This document shows, in pieces, positions 1 to 6,573 of a DNA stretch of 7,571 nucleotides. Under the pieces are notes generated by a model. The model did not search any database. It was not told the DNA's origin and saw only the letters and a list, made by a program, of their open reading frames with translations. Source of the stretch: an uncultured Anaerolineaceae bacterium (GTDB taxonomy: Bacteria; Chloroflexota; Anaerolineae; Anaerolineales; Anaerolineaceae); the NCBI GenBank assembly GCA_937894825.1, contig CALCQT010000024.1, forward strand, positions 1 to 7,571. The letters are read 5' to 3'. Each line of letters starts with the position of its first letter. The stretch's first letter is position 1. A program made the position numbers and the translations under genes.

Positions 1-67
1 GCGCTTCATCAGGCCACTTACAAATTTTCGTCCGGATCGAAAATTTGTAAGTGGCCTGATGAAGCGC
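1..67. repeat. Perfect 30-bp inverted repeat with 7-nt spacer
   Basis: Positions 1-30 are the exact reverse complement of 38-67, separated by the spacer tccggat. The repeat lies inside the 3' end of the L16 gene, and its outer edge coincides exactly with the first base of the window. The inner part (aaattttcg / cgaaaattt) could be a genuine short palindrome, because the L16-like reading [15 protein letters not shown] runs through it. A perfect 30-bp palindrome in a ribosomal gene is not expected. The likeliest explanation is a fold-back join or contig-end assembly artefact seeded by the short native palindrome. It does not look like a terminator, as it is in coding sequence and has no T-run. 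Confidence 0.9.
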
Positions 68-415
68 AGCCAAGGCGACGCTTTCCGGCAAGCCGCCGAT
101 TTCAAACATGATCCGGCCCGGTTTCACCACAGCAACCCAATATTCAACGTTCCCTTTCCCTTTACCCATTCGGGTTTCAGCGGCACGGTGCGTATAGGGT
201 TTATCCGGGAAGATTCGAATCCAGACCTTCCCGCGGCGCTTCATTTCGCGCGCCAGTGTACGGCGAGCAGCTTCGATCTGGCGAGCGGTAATCCAACCCG
301 GCTCCATGGCCATCAGCCCATATTCACCAAATGAAATTTCCGCGCCCCGGGTTGCTTTCCCTCGCATCCGGCCACGCTGCTGCTTGCGGTACTTCACACG
401 TTTTGGCATTAACAT
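1..415 (-). CDS. rplP: Large ribosomal subunit protein L16 (uL16), 3' end missing
   Basis: L16 binds 23S rRNA near the A-site tRNA and the peptidyl-transferase centre. The start at 415 gives the typical [11 protein letters not shown] opening, preceded by AGAGGT seven bases upstream; a second ATG at 409 would give MPKRVKYRK. Family signatures follow in order: the [11 protein letters not shown] segment, FGEYGL, the [14 protein letters not shown] block, ETRMGKGKG, and [17 protein letters not shown]. About 138 codons are visible with no stop, close to the usual 137-144. The last 22 codons lie in the 30-bp inverted repeat. The reading stays L16-like as far as IRTKI, then becomes CKWPDEA, which may not be native. 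The gap to S3 upstream is 64 nt. L29 and S17 normally follow but lie outside the window. Confidence 0.93.
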   Translation of the reverse strand, partial: MLMPKRVKYRKQQRGRMRGKATRGAEISFGEYGLMAMEPGWITARQIEAARRTLAREMKRRGKVWIRIFPDKPYTHRAAETRMGKGKGNVEYWVAVVKPGRIMFEIGGLPESVALAALHQATYKFSIRTKICKWPDEA

Positions 416-479
416 ATCCAATACCTCTTTTTTCGATTAACCGACCACTACGAAAACGTATGTGCGTCCGGTGTAAGAA

Positions 480-1169
480 TTATTCACTGACGTAGACGCC
501 TTCCGTAGCAGAGGCAGCTTCCGCAGCCGCTTCTTCGCTCATCGAAAGGACATTTCCGCGATAAACCCAAACCTTGACCCCGATTTTGCCATAGGTGGTG
601 CTGGCTTCGAAACGGGCGAAATCAATATCGGCGCGCAACGTCTGCAGCGGCACACGGCCTTCCCGCAATGTCACAGTCCGGGCCATATCGGCGCCGCTCA
701 AACGGCCGCCAACCTGGATTTTGACGCCCTGAGCGCCCTGGCGCAGACCCTGCTGGATCGCGCGCTTCATGGCGCGGCGGTAACCCACCCGGCGTTCAAT
801 CTGGCCGGCGATATTCTGCGCAACCAAATAGGCATCCAGATCCGGCGATTTGATTTCTTTGATCTCCAGATCCACTTTCTTACCGGTCAACGCTTCCAGG
901 TTCTGTCGAATAATTTTCACGGTTTCGCCCTTGCGTCCGATTAAAATACCGGGCTTCGCGGTATTGACCACAACTTTTACTTTTCCCGGGAAGCGTTCGA
1001 TTTCAACCTTCGATACGCCCGCCTTGCCGGTTTGTGAGTGAATCAGTTCACGGATTTTGATATCCTGATGAAGCTGGTCCACATAATCATTTCCCTTCGC
1101 ATACCAACGCCCATCCCAGGGTTTGTTGATATTCAAGCGGAATCCGATAGGATGTACTTTACGACCCAT
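480..1169 (-). CDS. rpsC: Small ribosomal subunit protein S3 (uS3)
   Basis: S3 sits at the mRNA entry channel of the 30S subunit and takes part in its helicase activity. The start at 1169 gives the conserved MGRKVHPIGFRL opening and has a good Shine-Dalgarno sequence (AGGAG, about six bases upstream). The frame stays open a further 20 codons to 1229, but that extension overlaps L22 and is not S3-like, so I reject it. Of 229 residues, the KH type II domain shows its GRKG loop at residues 78-81. The C-terminal domain contains GVKIQVGGRLSGADMAR (about 148-164) and TTYGKIGVKVWVYRG (about 191-205). The tail is acidic and Ala/Glu-rich, as in many S3 proteins. The stop is TAA. It lies 37 nt after L22. 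Confidence 0.97.
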   Translation of the reverse strand: MGRKVHPIGFRLNINKPWDGRWYAKGNDYVDQLHQDIKIRELIHSQTGKAGVSKVEIERFPGKVKVVVNTAKPGILIGRKGETVKIIRQNLEALTGKKVDLEIKEIKSPDLDAYLVAQNIAGQIERRVGYRRAMKRAIQQGLRQGAQGVKIQVGGRLSGADMARTVTLREGRVPLQTLRADIDFARFEASTTYGKIGVKVWVYRGNVLSMSEEAAAEAASATEGVYVSE

Positions 1170-1206
1170 TTTATCTCCTGATATCTTCCTTGGTACCCTC
1201 GGTCTC

Positions 1207-1548
1207 TTACTCGCGCTCGCGGAGAACAACCGTCACATGAGACGAACGGCGCAAAATCGGCTTAAACCGGCCCCGCGCCCCAAAGTAACGCCAGCGCCTG
1301 GTGGCAGCTTCGTCACAAAAAATGGTATGGACATACATGGTATTCCGGTCCAGACCAAAGTTCTCTTCAGCGTTTGCCGCGGCGGAAGCGATCAGTTTAT
1401 AGATCGGTTCCGCAGACCTTTTATTGGTAAACCGCAGCGTGTTTAAGGCCTCGGTAACGGGTTTACCGCGGACCAGGTCGATGACAAGGCGGACTTTCTG
1501 GGCAGAGACGCCGCAATTACTTAATTTTGCTGTAACATCTTGCGCCAT
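1207..1548 (-). CDS. rplV: Large ribosomal subunit protein L22 (uL22)
   Basis: L22 is an assembly protein whose long beta-hairpin lines the peptide exit tunnel. The 113-residue product has the family pattern: an N-terminal SAQKVRLVIDLVRGKPVTEAL helix region (residues 15-35), the AEPIYKLIASAAANAEENFGLD helix (about 46-67), and the hairpin region around 80-105 with RRWRYFGARGRFKP. The length is usual for bacteria. The start at 1548 is supported by a very strong Shine-Dalgarno sequence (GAGGAGG) lying in the last codons of S19. Only 3 nt separate the two genes, so translational coupling is likely. The tunnel-hairpin tip carries Trp-Arg-Tyr, somewhat unlike E. coli but within family variation. 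Confidence 0.97.
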   Translation of the reverse strand: MAQDVTAKLSNCGVSAQKVRLVIDLVRGKPVTEALNTLRFTNKRSAEPIYKLIASAAANAEENFGLDRNTMYVHTIFCDEAATRRWRYFGARGRFKPILRRSSHVTVVLRERE

Positions 1549-1551
1549 CGC

Positions 1552-1827
1552 TTACCTCCTCGACGATTTTTCCGCCACATGACCGCGGAACAACCGGGTA
1601 GGGGCAAATTCACCCAACCGATGACCCACCATGTTGTCGGTAACGTATACCGGAATATGGCGGCGTCCGTCATGAACGGCGATGGTATGCCCCACCATCT
1701 GGGGGAAGATTGTGCTCGCCCGGCTCCAGGTGCGGATCACTTTTTTATCGCCGGCGGCATTCATTTTTTCAACCTTCTTTAAAAGTTTCGGGTCTACAAA
1801 AGGCCCTTTCTTTAATGATCGTGACAT
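1552..1827 (-). CDS. rpsS: Small ribosomal subunit protein S19 (uS19)
   Basis: S19 is in the head of the 30S subunit, paired with S13 near the A site. The 91-residue product opens with [16 protein letters not shown], then has [19 protein letters not shown] and the [15 protein letters not shown] signature that defines the family. Length is standard. The start at 1827 is preceded by AGAGGT about nine bases upstream. It follows L2 after 34 nt, and its last codons contain the Shine-Dalgarno sequence for L22. Confidence 0.98.
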   Translation of the reverse strand: MSRSLKKGPFVDPKLLKKVEKMNAAGDKKVIRTWSRASTIFPQMVGHTIAVHDGRRHIPVYVTDNMVGHRLGEFAPTRLFRGHVAEKSSRR

Positions 1828-1861
1828 AACTTCGTACCTCTCTTACCTGACTGGTCCGGGA

Positions 1862-2701
1862 CTAACGTCCGCTCCTGGCATTCCGGCGGCGAACGATAAA
1901 TTTATCCGATTTCCGGTTGCGGCGGGTCTTATAGCCCAAGGCCGGTTTCCCCCAGGGGGTTTTCGGTCCTGACATACCGACCGGCTGGCGGCCTTCACCA
2001 CCACCATGCGGATGGTCCCGCGGGGACATCGCAGTACCCCGAACGCCCGGGCGAATACCCATGTGGCGTTTTCGTCCGGCTTTACCCAGTTTCACGTTAC
2101 TGTGATCCAGATTACCGATCTGACCAATGGTCGCATAGCAAACCTGGAGCACTAACCGCACTTCGCCGGAAGGCAGACGCACCTGAGCGTAACTTCCTTC
2201 TTTCGCCAGCAGCTGAGCGGAGGCGCCGGCGGCGCGAACCATCTGACCACCTTTACCGGGTTTCAACTCGATATTGTGAATCGTCGAACCGACCGGAATA
2301 TTGCTGATCGGCAATGCGTTCCCAACCCGGATTTCCGCACCCGGACCGGCTACGACGGTATCGCCGACTTTCAGCCCGATCGGAGCGAGGATATAGCGTT
2401 TTTCGCCATCCACATAAAAGAGCAGCGCGATACGGGCGGTGCGGTTCGGATCATATTCAATCGCCGCAACCTTCGCGGGAACGTTCAGCTTATTCCGCTT
2501 CACATCAATCAGGCGGATAAAGCGCTTTTCGCCGCCGCCGCGATGGCGAACCGTCACGCGACCCTGAGCGTTGCGCCCTGAACGCTGTTTGCGGATAACG
2601 ATCAGCGACCGTTCAGGCTTGCTCTTCGTGATTTCTTCGAAGGTATAGCCCGTCATTCCGCGCAGACCCGGGGTAATTGGTTTATAAATCTTTACAGCCA
2701 T
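1862..2701 (-). CDS. rplB: Large ribosomal subunit protein L2 (uL2)
   Basis: L2 is one of the most conserved ribosomal proteins; it organises 23S rRNA around the peptidyl-transferase centre and supports subunit joining. The 279-residue product shows the [17 protein letters not shown] region (41-57), the [11 protein letters not shown] stretch (83-93), the [19 protein letters not shown] block (151-169), and the [13 protein letters not shown] loop (226-238). His230 is equivalent to the functionally important His229 of E. coli. The C-terminal basic tail ([21 protein letters not shown]) is complete. Its start overlaps the L23 stop by one base (TAATG), which indicates coupled translation. The stop is TAG, whereas the neighbours use TAA or TGA. 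Confidence 0.98.
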   Translation of the reverse strand: MAVKIYKPITPGLRGMTGYTFEEITKSKPERSLIVIRKQRSGRNAQGRVTVRHRGGGEKRFIRLIDVKRNKLNVPAKVAAIEYDPNRTARIALLFYVDGEKRYILAPIGLKVGDTVVAGPGAEIRVGNALPISNIPVGSTIHNIELKPGKGGQMVRAAGASAQLLAKEGSYAQVRLPSGEVRLVLQVCYATIGQIGNLDHSNVKLGKAGRKRHMGIRPGVRGTAMSPRDHPHGGGEGRQPVGMSGPKTPWGKPALGYKTRRNRKSDKFIVRRRNARSGR

Positions 2702-3003
2702 TATTCAACCCCCTCGAAGAACGGAATCTTCTCACCGGCGGCCAGCGTCACAATCGCCTTCTTCATGACAGGCTTCTTGAGAACGATCCGGCGGCTTTTT
2801 GTGTTCCGCTTGGTTTTACCCGGTGTTTTGATAATGTTGACGCGGAGGACGTTCACCTTAAAAATGGACTCCACCGCTTCTTTTACCATTGTCCGATTCG
2901 CGTCTTCCCGTACTTCGAAAACGTACTGATTCTGCTTAAAAACCAGGTTGTTTGTTTTTTCTGTCACCATCGGACGGCGGAGTATATCGTAAATCGTGCT
3001 CAT
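2701..3003 (-). CDS. rplW: Large ribosomal subunit protein L23 (uL23)
   Basis: L23 lies at the exit of the peptide tunnel and is the docking site for trigger factor and the signal recognition particle. The 100-residue product begins with the usual [13 protein letters not shown] motif (residues 5-17), followed by [19 protein letters not shown] and the basic extended loop around 59-75 ([14 protein letters not shown]). Length matches the bacterial family. It is tightly packed in the operon: its ATG overlaps the L4 stop by four bases (ATGA), and its TAA shares one base with the L2 start (TAATG). Confidence 0.97.
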   Translation of the reverse strand: MSTIYDILRRPMVTEKTNNLVFKQNQYVFEVREDANRTMVKEAVESIFKVNVLRVNIIKTPGKTKRNTKSRRIVLKKPVMKKAIVTLAAGEKIPFFEGVE

Positions 3004-3641
3004 TCTATCCCCCCCTGGCCCAGATACGCGTTCAGCGAATCGATTACGGCCACCGGGAAGATGAGCCGGTCAAACCGCAGAATATCGCGGATATTTAAGT
3101 AATTTGCCAGCAGAATTTTTGCATCCGGCAGATTGTTGGTCGCCCGGCGCACATCCTCAGTGGTCTCCTTATTCGGAACAAGGATCAGCGCGCTGTCTGA
3201 ACCGACCAGCGAATTGAGGGCGCTCACCATCAAACGGGTCTTGGGCTGATCCAGCTTCAACTCGTCGACAACAACGATCTGCGCGTCGCCTGCCTTAACG
3301 CTCAACGCGGAACGCAGCGCGGCCCGACGCATTTTCTTAGGCATAGACTGCGTGTAATCACGCATATGAGGCGTATGGATCCGGCCTCCGCCTTTCCACT
3401 GGGCGGCGCGAATGGATCCCTGGCGCGCGCGTCCGGTCCCCTTTTGTTTGAACGGTTTCTTACCGCCGCCGGCCACTTCGTGACGGGTTTTGGTTTCGTG
3501 CGTTCCCAGGCGGGCGTTTGCCATCTGCCGAACATATGCCTGATGCATCAAGTCTACATAAATCGGGGCGCCGAAAATGCTGTCAGGAAGTTCAACCTCG
3601 CTGACTTTTTCGCCCTTCATATTTTTGACATCGATAATCAT
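3000..3641 (-). CDS. rplD: Large ribosomal subunit protein L4 (uL4)
   Basis: L4 is an early assembly protein whose extended loop forms part of the exit-tunnel constriction with L22. In enterobacteria it also represses its own operon by acting on the leader RNA. The 213-residue product shows the tunnel loop at about residues 45-95, with RHEVAGGGKKPFKQKGTGRAR (53-73) and GSIRAAQWKGGG (75-86), then the C-terminal alpha/beta domain with the LNIRDILRFDRLIFP segment. The start at 3641 gives MIIDVKNMKGEKV, the expected N-terminal strand, with GGGAG about nine bases upstream. An internal Met at residue 8 is possible but would remove that strand. Spacing to L3 is 29 nt. Confidence 0.97.
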   Translation of the reverse strand: MIIDVKNMKGEKVSEVELPDSIFGAPIYVDLMHQAYVRQMANARLGTHETKTRHEVAGGGKKPFKQKGTGRARQGSIRAAQWKGGGRIHTPHMRDYTQSMPKKMRRAALRSALSVKAGDAQIVVVDELKLDQPKTRLMVSALNSLVGSDSALILVPNKETTEDVRRATNNLPDAKILLANYLNIRDILRFDRLIFPVAVIDSLNAYLGQGGIE

Positions 3642-3670
3642 AGTATTATGCTCCCTGTGCCTGCAATCCG

Positions 3671-4300
3671 TCAGGATTTGCGGGCATCCTTAATCATTAC
3701 AAGACCGCCGCGCGACCCGGGGATCGCTCCCCTGACACCGATCAGATTGCGCTCTACGTCCAAAAAAGCGACCTTCAGGTTTTGTACCGTAACACGATCA
3801 TTGCCCATATGACCCGGACCACGGGAACCTTTAAATACTCTGCCTGGCGTTGTACCGGCGCCGTGTGAACCCGGCGCGCGATGACGGTCGGACTGGCCGT
3901 GTGTTTTCGGCCCACCCCGAAAGTTATAACGCTTGACACCACCGGCGAAACCGCGGCCTTTGCTGGTTCCGACAACATCGACCAGGTCTCCTAAAGCAAA
4001 TAAATCCACAGTGACTTTCTCCCCTTCGGAGACCTGTGGATCTTTCGCACGAAACTCGCGCAAAAAGCGCAGCGGAGGCAAGCTGTTCCGCTTAAGATGA
4101 CCCTTTTCGCCATTGGTGATTCGCTTCGGTTTAACCTCATCGAACCCTAATTGCACGGCGCTGTACCCGTCAGTTTCCTGACTGCGTAGCTGGGTAACAT
4201 AGCAAGGCCCAGCTTCGATGACGGTGATCGGAATAGCGATACCATTCTCATCGAAAATCTGGGTCATGCCGATTTTCTTGCCGAGTAGCCCTTTAAACAT
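3671..4300 (-). CDS. rplC: Large ribosomal subunit protein L3 (uL3), first gene of this operon segment
   Basis: L3 nucleates 50S assembly and reaches towards the peptidyl-transferase centre. The 209-residue product opens with MFKGLLGKKIGMTQIFDENG, contains the KGRGFAGGVKRYNF loop region (114-127) and HGQSDRHRAPGSHGAGTTPGR (134-154), and ends with VRGAIPGSRGGLV. At the position where E. coli L3 has the glutamine-containing GQNQTPG loop that the PrmB methyltransferase modifies, this protein has GAGTTPG, so that modification is not expected. Upstream there is no S10 gene; instead there is a 295-nt leader and promoter region followed by a restriction endonuclease gene. GGGAG lies about 12 bases before the ATG, slightly farther than ideal. 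Confidence 0.97.
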   Translation of the reverse strand: MFKGLLGKKIGMTQIFDENGIAIPITVIEAGPCYVTQLRSQETDGYSAVQLGFDEVKPKRITNGEKGHLKRNSLPPLRFLREFRAKDPQVSEGEKVTVDLFALGDLVDVVGTSKGRGFAGGVKRYNFRGGPKTHGQSDRHRAPGSHGAGTTPGRVFKGSRGPGHMGNDRVTVQNLKVAFLDVERNLIGVRGAIPGSRGGLVMIKDARKS

Positions 4301-4497
4301 GCTCTGTTTTTCTCCCTTTTTAGGTTTAATCGCGGGGCATTCGCCCCATCCAGGATTGTCAGCGTGGGCTTAGCTGCATCATCCTGTCCGCAGTCAGTCA
4401 ATCCGTTCCAGCAACACCGTGGAATTTTTGTCGTGCGCTTCAGAATCAGATTCTTGACGTGCGGTAATTGTCGGCCCCGGCATCTATCAGGGCAAAC
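4301..4497 (-). promoter_or_regulatory. Structured 5' leader of the L3 operon (candidate autoregulatory RNA)
   Basis: Between the predicted transcription start (about 4497) and the L3 start codon lie some 195 nt without a plausible gene. In the transcribed direction I see four stem-loops in series: an AGAATC/GATTCT palindrome (4442-4454); TTCCA/TGGAA with a 9-nt loop (4406-4424); a two-part stem CAGGAT..CAGC / GCTG..ATCCTG with a 4x3 internal loop and 9-nt apical loop (4351-4386); and GGGGC-GAAT-GCCCC (4334-4347). None is followed by a clear T-run, so they are not obvious terminators. Leaders of this kind in other bacteria bind a ribosomal protein (L4 in E. coli) to control the operon. The ligand here is unknown and the regulatory role is inferred. 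Confidence 0.45.
4334..4347 (-). promoter_or_regulatory. GGGGC-GAAT-GCCCC hairpin in the L3 leader
   Basis: A five-base-pair all-G/C stem closed by a four-base loop, placed about 34 nt upstream of the L3 ATG and just before the Shine-Dalgarno region. It is the strongest small hairpin in the leader. Downstream sequence is gcgattaaacc with no T-run, which argues against an intrinsic terminator. A role in translation control or leader folding is possible but not shown. Confidence 0.45.
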
Positions 4498-4512
4498 TGG
4501 AACATTATATCA
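4497..4512 (-). promoter_or_regulatory. Extended -10 promoter for the L3 ribosomal operon
   Basis: Reading the minus strand, TGATATAAT occupies 4512-4504: a perfect TATAAT hexamer (4509-4504) with the TG of an extended -10 element. Transcription would begin near 4497. I see no good TTGACA-like -35 box at 16-18 nt spacing, which fits an extended -10 promoter. It sits between the restriction endonuclease stop and L3, so the ribosomal genes can be expressed independently of the upstream genes. Confidence 0.55.
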
Positions 4513-4542
4513 TAATTTTTACAAACAGGGTGGGTTTTTGAA

Positions 4543-4592
4543 AATAATGCCCATCGCCTTTCACATCTGTATACAGATCATAGATCATTATT
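4543..4592 (-). other. Nested inverted repeats after the endonuclease stop (weak terminator or operator)
   Basis: Starting four bases after the endonuclease stop codon, the transcript would carry AATAATG (4592-4586) pairing with CATTATT (4549-4543), the latter followed by a short run ending TTTTC. Enclosed within is a perfect 14-bp palindrome, ATCTGTATACAGAT (4565-4578). Next to that is a tandem agatcat repeat (4575-4588). The outer stem is AT-rich and the loop is long, so as an intrinsic terminator it would be weak. The palindrome could instead be a binding site for a dimeric regulator. The symmetry is certain; the function is not. Confidence 0.35.
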
Positions 4593-4595
4593 GGC

Positions 4596-5561
4596 TTATT
4601 TTATCCCAATAGAGGAAATAATCAGGTCTTTAAACTCTTGAAATTCTTCACTTTTTGAATTTAGTAAATTTGATATGCGGAAAAATCTGTTTGTACTTGG
4701 CGACTCTTTTTTTGCCATTCCTAAATCAATTCTATCAACGTTCACAACTGTCCAACATTCAACATACCCTGATAGTCGTGCTTTCTGATGGCTCTTTTCG
4801 GCCTCGCCTATACGGTTATGAATATTAGAAAAGTCTAACCCTCCTTTTATTTCTATTGCTATTAAATTGCGGTATATATCTTCTCTAATCTTTTCCCGTA
4901 TCACGATGTCAGGATCAGGAGCAAATTCAATATAAACTCTCCGTCCAGATGCATTTTCAATTTCAATTTGATGACGTGACGACTCTAGGATATTGTTTTT
5001 CACGATGTCCAGAATTACATCGAAAACCTGCACGATCGCCGCGGTTCCTCGTTTGACATTCGCGCCGCCTCTAAGTTGCGGCCCCAATGTTAACAATACC
5101 AAATCATCTAAGAATTGTGGATTCAACATATAGTCTGCCAATCCATTTATCAATATAGCCGCGCTCTTACATAAAGCGGTACAAAGATCAGAAAGATTTA
5201 AGTCTTGACGTTCTGATATTATTCCACGCTCCTCCATTGACTTAAATTGGGTAACACCAGAGTCACTTGTGTAAAAAGCCTTTTGGCTATAGCCAAGGAG
5301 CAAACGATAGTACCCCAATAATTCAGGTCGATTTTTTAAAATACAAGGAACCGCAAATAAAAATTCTCCACGAAGCCCAAACGAAGCCAAACGTTTCAAT
5401 GCCTTTGAATCAGAAAATTTATGAAGTTGTGAGTCCAACATTTCCAAATCAATTTCTTTGACACAGGATTGGAGGGCTTCCATTAGCATACGTTCTCTGA
5501 TTTCATGCAAAGAAAATGCGAAATCTATTTGCATAACGGGGGAACTTAATACGATCATCAT
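4596..5561 (-). CDS. Type II restriction endonuclease, XcyI/Cfr9I family (predicted CCCGGG)
   Basis: By resemblance to XcyI and Cfr9I, this enzyme should cut double-stranded DNA at CCCGGG when it is unmethylated. The 321-residue product has the family's conserved blocks as I remember them: a start like MQIDFAFSLHEIR, GLRGEFLFAVPCIL (62-75), LLGYYRLLLGYSQKAFY (81-97), and TLGPQLRGGANVKRGTAA (158-175). A PD-(D/E)xK nuclease core is visible as PDPD (215-218) followed about 20 residues later by EIK (237-239). The ATG at 5561 overlaps the methyltransferase stop by four bases (ATGA) and GGGAG lies immediately upstream. The second ATG (5558) fits that site better, and Met10 (5534) is where some relatives seem to begin. 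The gene is intact and much more AT-rich than the ribosomal genes, suggesting acquisition by transfer. Target specificity is inferred from family alone. Confidence 0.85.
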   Translation of the reverse strand: MMIVLSSPVMQIDFAFSLHEIRERMLMEALQSCVKEIDLEMLDSQLHKFSDSKALKRLASFGLRGEFLFAVPCILKNRPELLGYYRLLLGYSQKAFYTSDSGVTQFKSMEERGIISERQDLNLSDLCTALCKSAAILINGLADYMLNPQFLDDLVLLTLGPQLRGGANVKRGTAAIVQVFDVILDIVKNNILESSRHQIEIENASGRRVYIEFAPDPDIVIREKIREDIYRNLIAIEIKGGLDFSNIHNRIGEAEKSHQKARLSGYVECWTVVNVDRIDLGMAKKESPSTNRFFRISNLLNSKSEEFQEFKDLIISSIGIK

Positions 5562-6433
5562 ACTCCCATCAATTTAAATAATTGTACAGGCCTTGTCTGT
5601 AAACGATTCCTTGCAATCTCGATATACTCAGGGTTTAACTCTATTCCCACAAAATGTCGTTCGTAATCCAAAGCTACCTCTCCAACAGTACCGGTCCCGA
5701 AAAAAGGATCAAGAATAAAATCGTTCGGATGTGAACTCGAAACAACACATGGAATAATTAATTCCGGCGGAAAAGTTGCGAAATGGGCTCCAGCGAATGG
5801 GAGTGTATTGACATTCCATACTGATCGCTTATTACGACTATTTTCTCTGACTGCCTGATAGTCATAATAATATCTCTCACTTTTTGTGAGCATAAATATA
5901 TATTCATGGGCCCGCGTTGGTCTGTCCTTCACGCTTTCCGGCATTGCATTTGGCTTATTCCATATAATATCACTTCTAAGATACCACCCGTCTGCCTGGA
6001 GTGCAAACGCAAGCCGCCAGGGAACACCTAATAAATCCTTCGGTTTTAATCCTGCCGGAGTATCAGGACGAATATTCATAGCCCGGGCAGGATTTTTTTT
6101 ATCAGGAGCGCGATACCCCCGATTACCACTGGTATATCCGTCACCAATATTTAACCATAATACGCCATCTGAGGCTAAAACTCTTCGAACCTCCCGGAAG
6201 ACCATAACCAGGTTATTAACATATTGTTGCAATTGTTCTTCAAGACCAATTTGACCTTCGATCCCATAATCCCGTAAACCCCAATATGGTGGGGATGTGA
6301 TAACACATTGAACAGATTCATCAACTAATTTCTGTAATGCAATAAATGCATCACCTTCAATTATCGTTGATCCTGCAAGATTAATATGTTCACGTCCAAT
6401 TTTTATAAAATCTATTCCGTCAGAAATGTTCAT
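5558..6433 (-). CDS. Type II DNA methyltransferase, beta class, probably N4-cytosine (CCCGGG)
   Basis: This is the protective partner of the adjacent endonuclease; it transfers a methyl group from S-adenosylmethionine to the exocyclic amino group of cytosine. Motif order is that of the beta class: the catalytic TSPPYWGLRDYG comes first (SPPY, about residue 47 counting from 6433), and the SAM-binding DPFFGTGT motif comes near the C-terminus (about 242-249). SPPY is typical of N4-cytosine enzymes and occurs in M.Cfr9I and M.XcyI. The central segment with DIIWNKPNAMPESVKDRP and RAHEYIFML is also characteristic. I prefer the start at 6433, preceded by GGAAGGAAGGG; the frame stays open to another ATG at 6457, adding eight residues. 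The stop overlaps the endonuclease start, so the two are co-translated, methyltransferase first. One CCCGGG site (6082-6087) lies within its own gene. Confidence 0.9.
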   Translation of the reverse strand: MNISDGIDFIKIGREHINLAGSTIIEGDAFIALQKLVDESVQCVITSPPYWGLRDYGIEGQIGLEEQLQQYVNNLVMVFREVRRVLASDGVLWLNIGDGYTSGNRGYRAPDKKNPARAMNIRPDTPAGLKPKDLLGVPWRLAFALQADGWYLRSDIIWNKPNAMPESVKDRPTRAHEYIFMLTKSERYYYDYQAVRENSRNKRSVWNVNTLPFAGAHFATFPPELIIPCVVSSSHPNDFILDPFFGTGTVGEVALDYERHFVGIELNPEYIEIARNRLQTRPVQLFKLMGV

Positions 6434-6573
6434 TCCAGAAAACCCTTCCTTCCCCATCCGCTTTTACTTTCCAGATGCGATTCTTTCGAATATTTAGCTA
6501 CGGCCGAACGATCAATTCCGCCTGTAACGCTGATTTCGCCAACGCTTTCGGCGGATAAATTTCTTTTCCGATT
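6430..6573 (-). pseudogene. Open coding-like fragment ending in ATGA overlap with the methyltransferase start
   Basis: One minus-strand frame is open for 47 codons, beginning NRKRNLSAESVGEIS and ending GWGRKGFLE. Its TGA overlaps the methyltransferase ATG at 6433 by four bases, the arrangement of coupled genes. It has no start codon of its own: upstream in the same frame are TAA (6576) and TAG (6582), and beyond them a 22-codon stretch from an ATG at 6648 (MTKWNKLLLGKQ...GYVWDT). This could be the decayed remnant of a small gene that once preceded the methyltransferase. I do not recognise the protein. The fragment overlaps the HigA-like relic in another frame, and at most one of the two readings can be ancestral over the shared bases, so this call is weak. 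Confidence 0.25.

Noticed and set aside
59..334. Plus-strand open frame of 91 codons opposite L16
   Set aside because: It is antisense to clear L16 coding sequence, starts inside the inverted repeat and matches no family I know.
1170..1229. Twenty-codon N-terminal extension of S3
   Set aside because: It overlaps the L22 3' end, lacks S3-like sequence, and the start at 1169 has a good Shine-Dalgarno sequence and the canonical MGRKVHPIGFRL opening.
1540..1972. Plus-strand open frames opposite S19 and L2
   Set aside because: They are mirror readings of GC-rich ribosomal genes with no ribosome-binding sites or recognisable motifs.
3302..3535. Second minus-strand frame inside L4
   Set aside because: Arg/Pro-rich frame-shifted shadow of the L4 basic loop; the L4 frame is complete.
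4334..4347. GGGGC hairpin as an intrinsic terminator
   Set aside because: No T-run follows on either strand, so I list it only as a leader hairpin.
4364..4612. Plus-strand open frame across the L3 leader
   Set aside because: It lies antisense to the promoter and leader, has no convincing ribosome-binding site and resembles no known protein.
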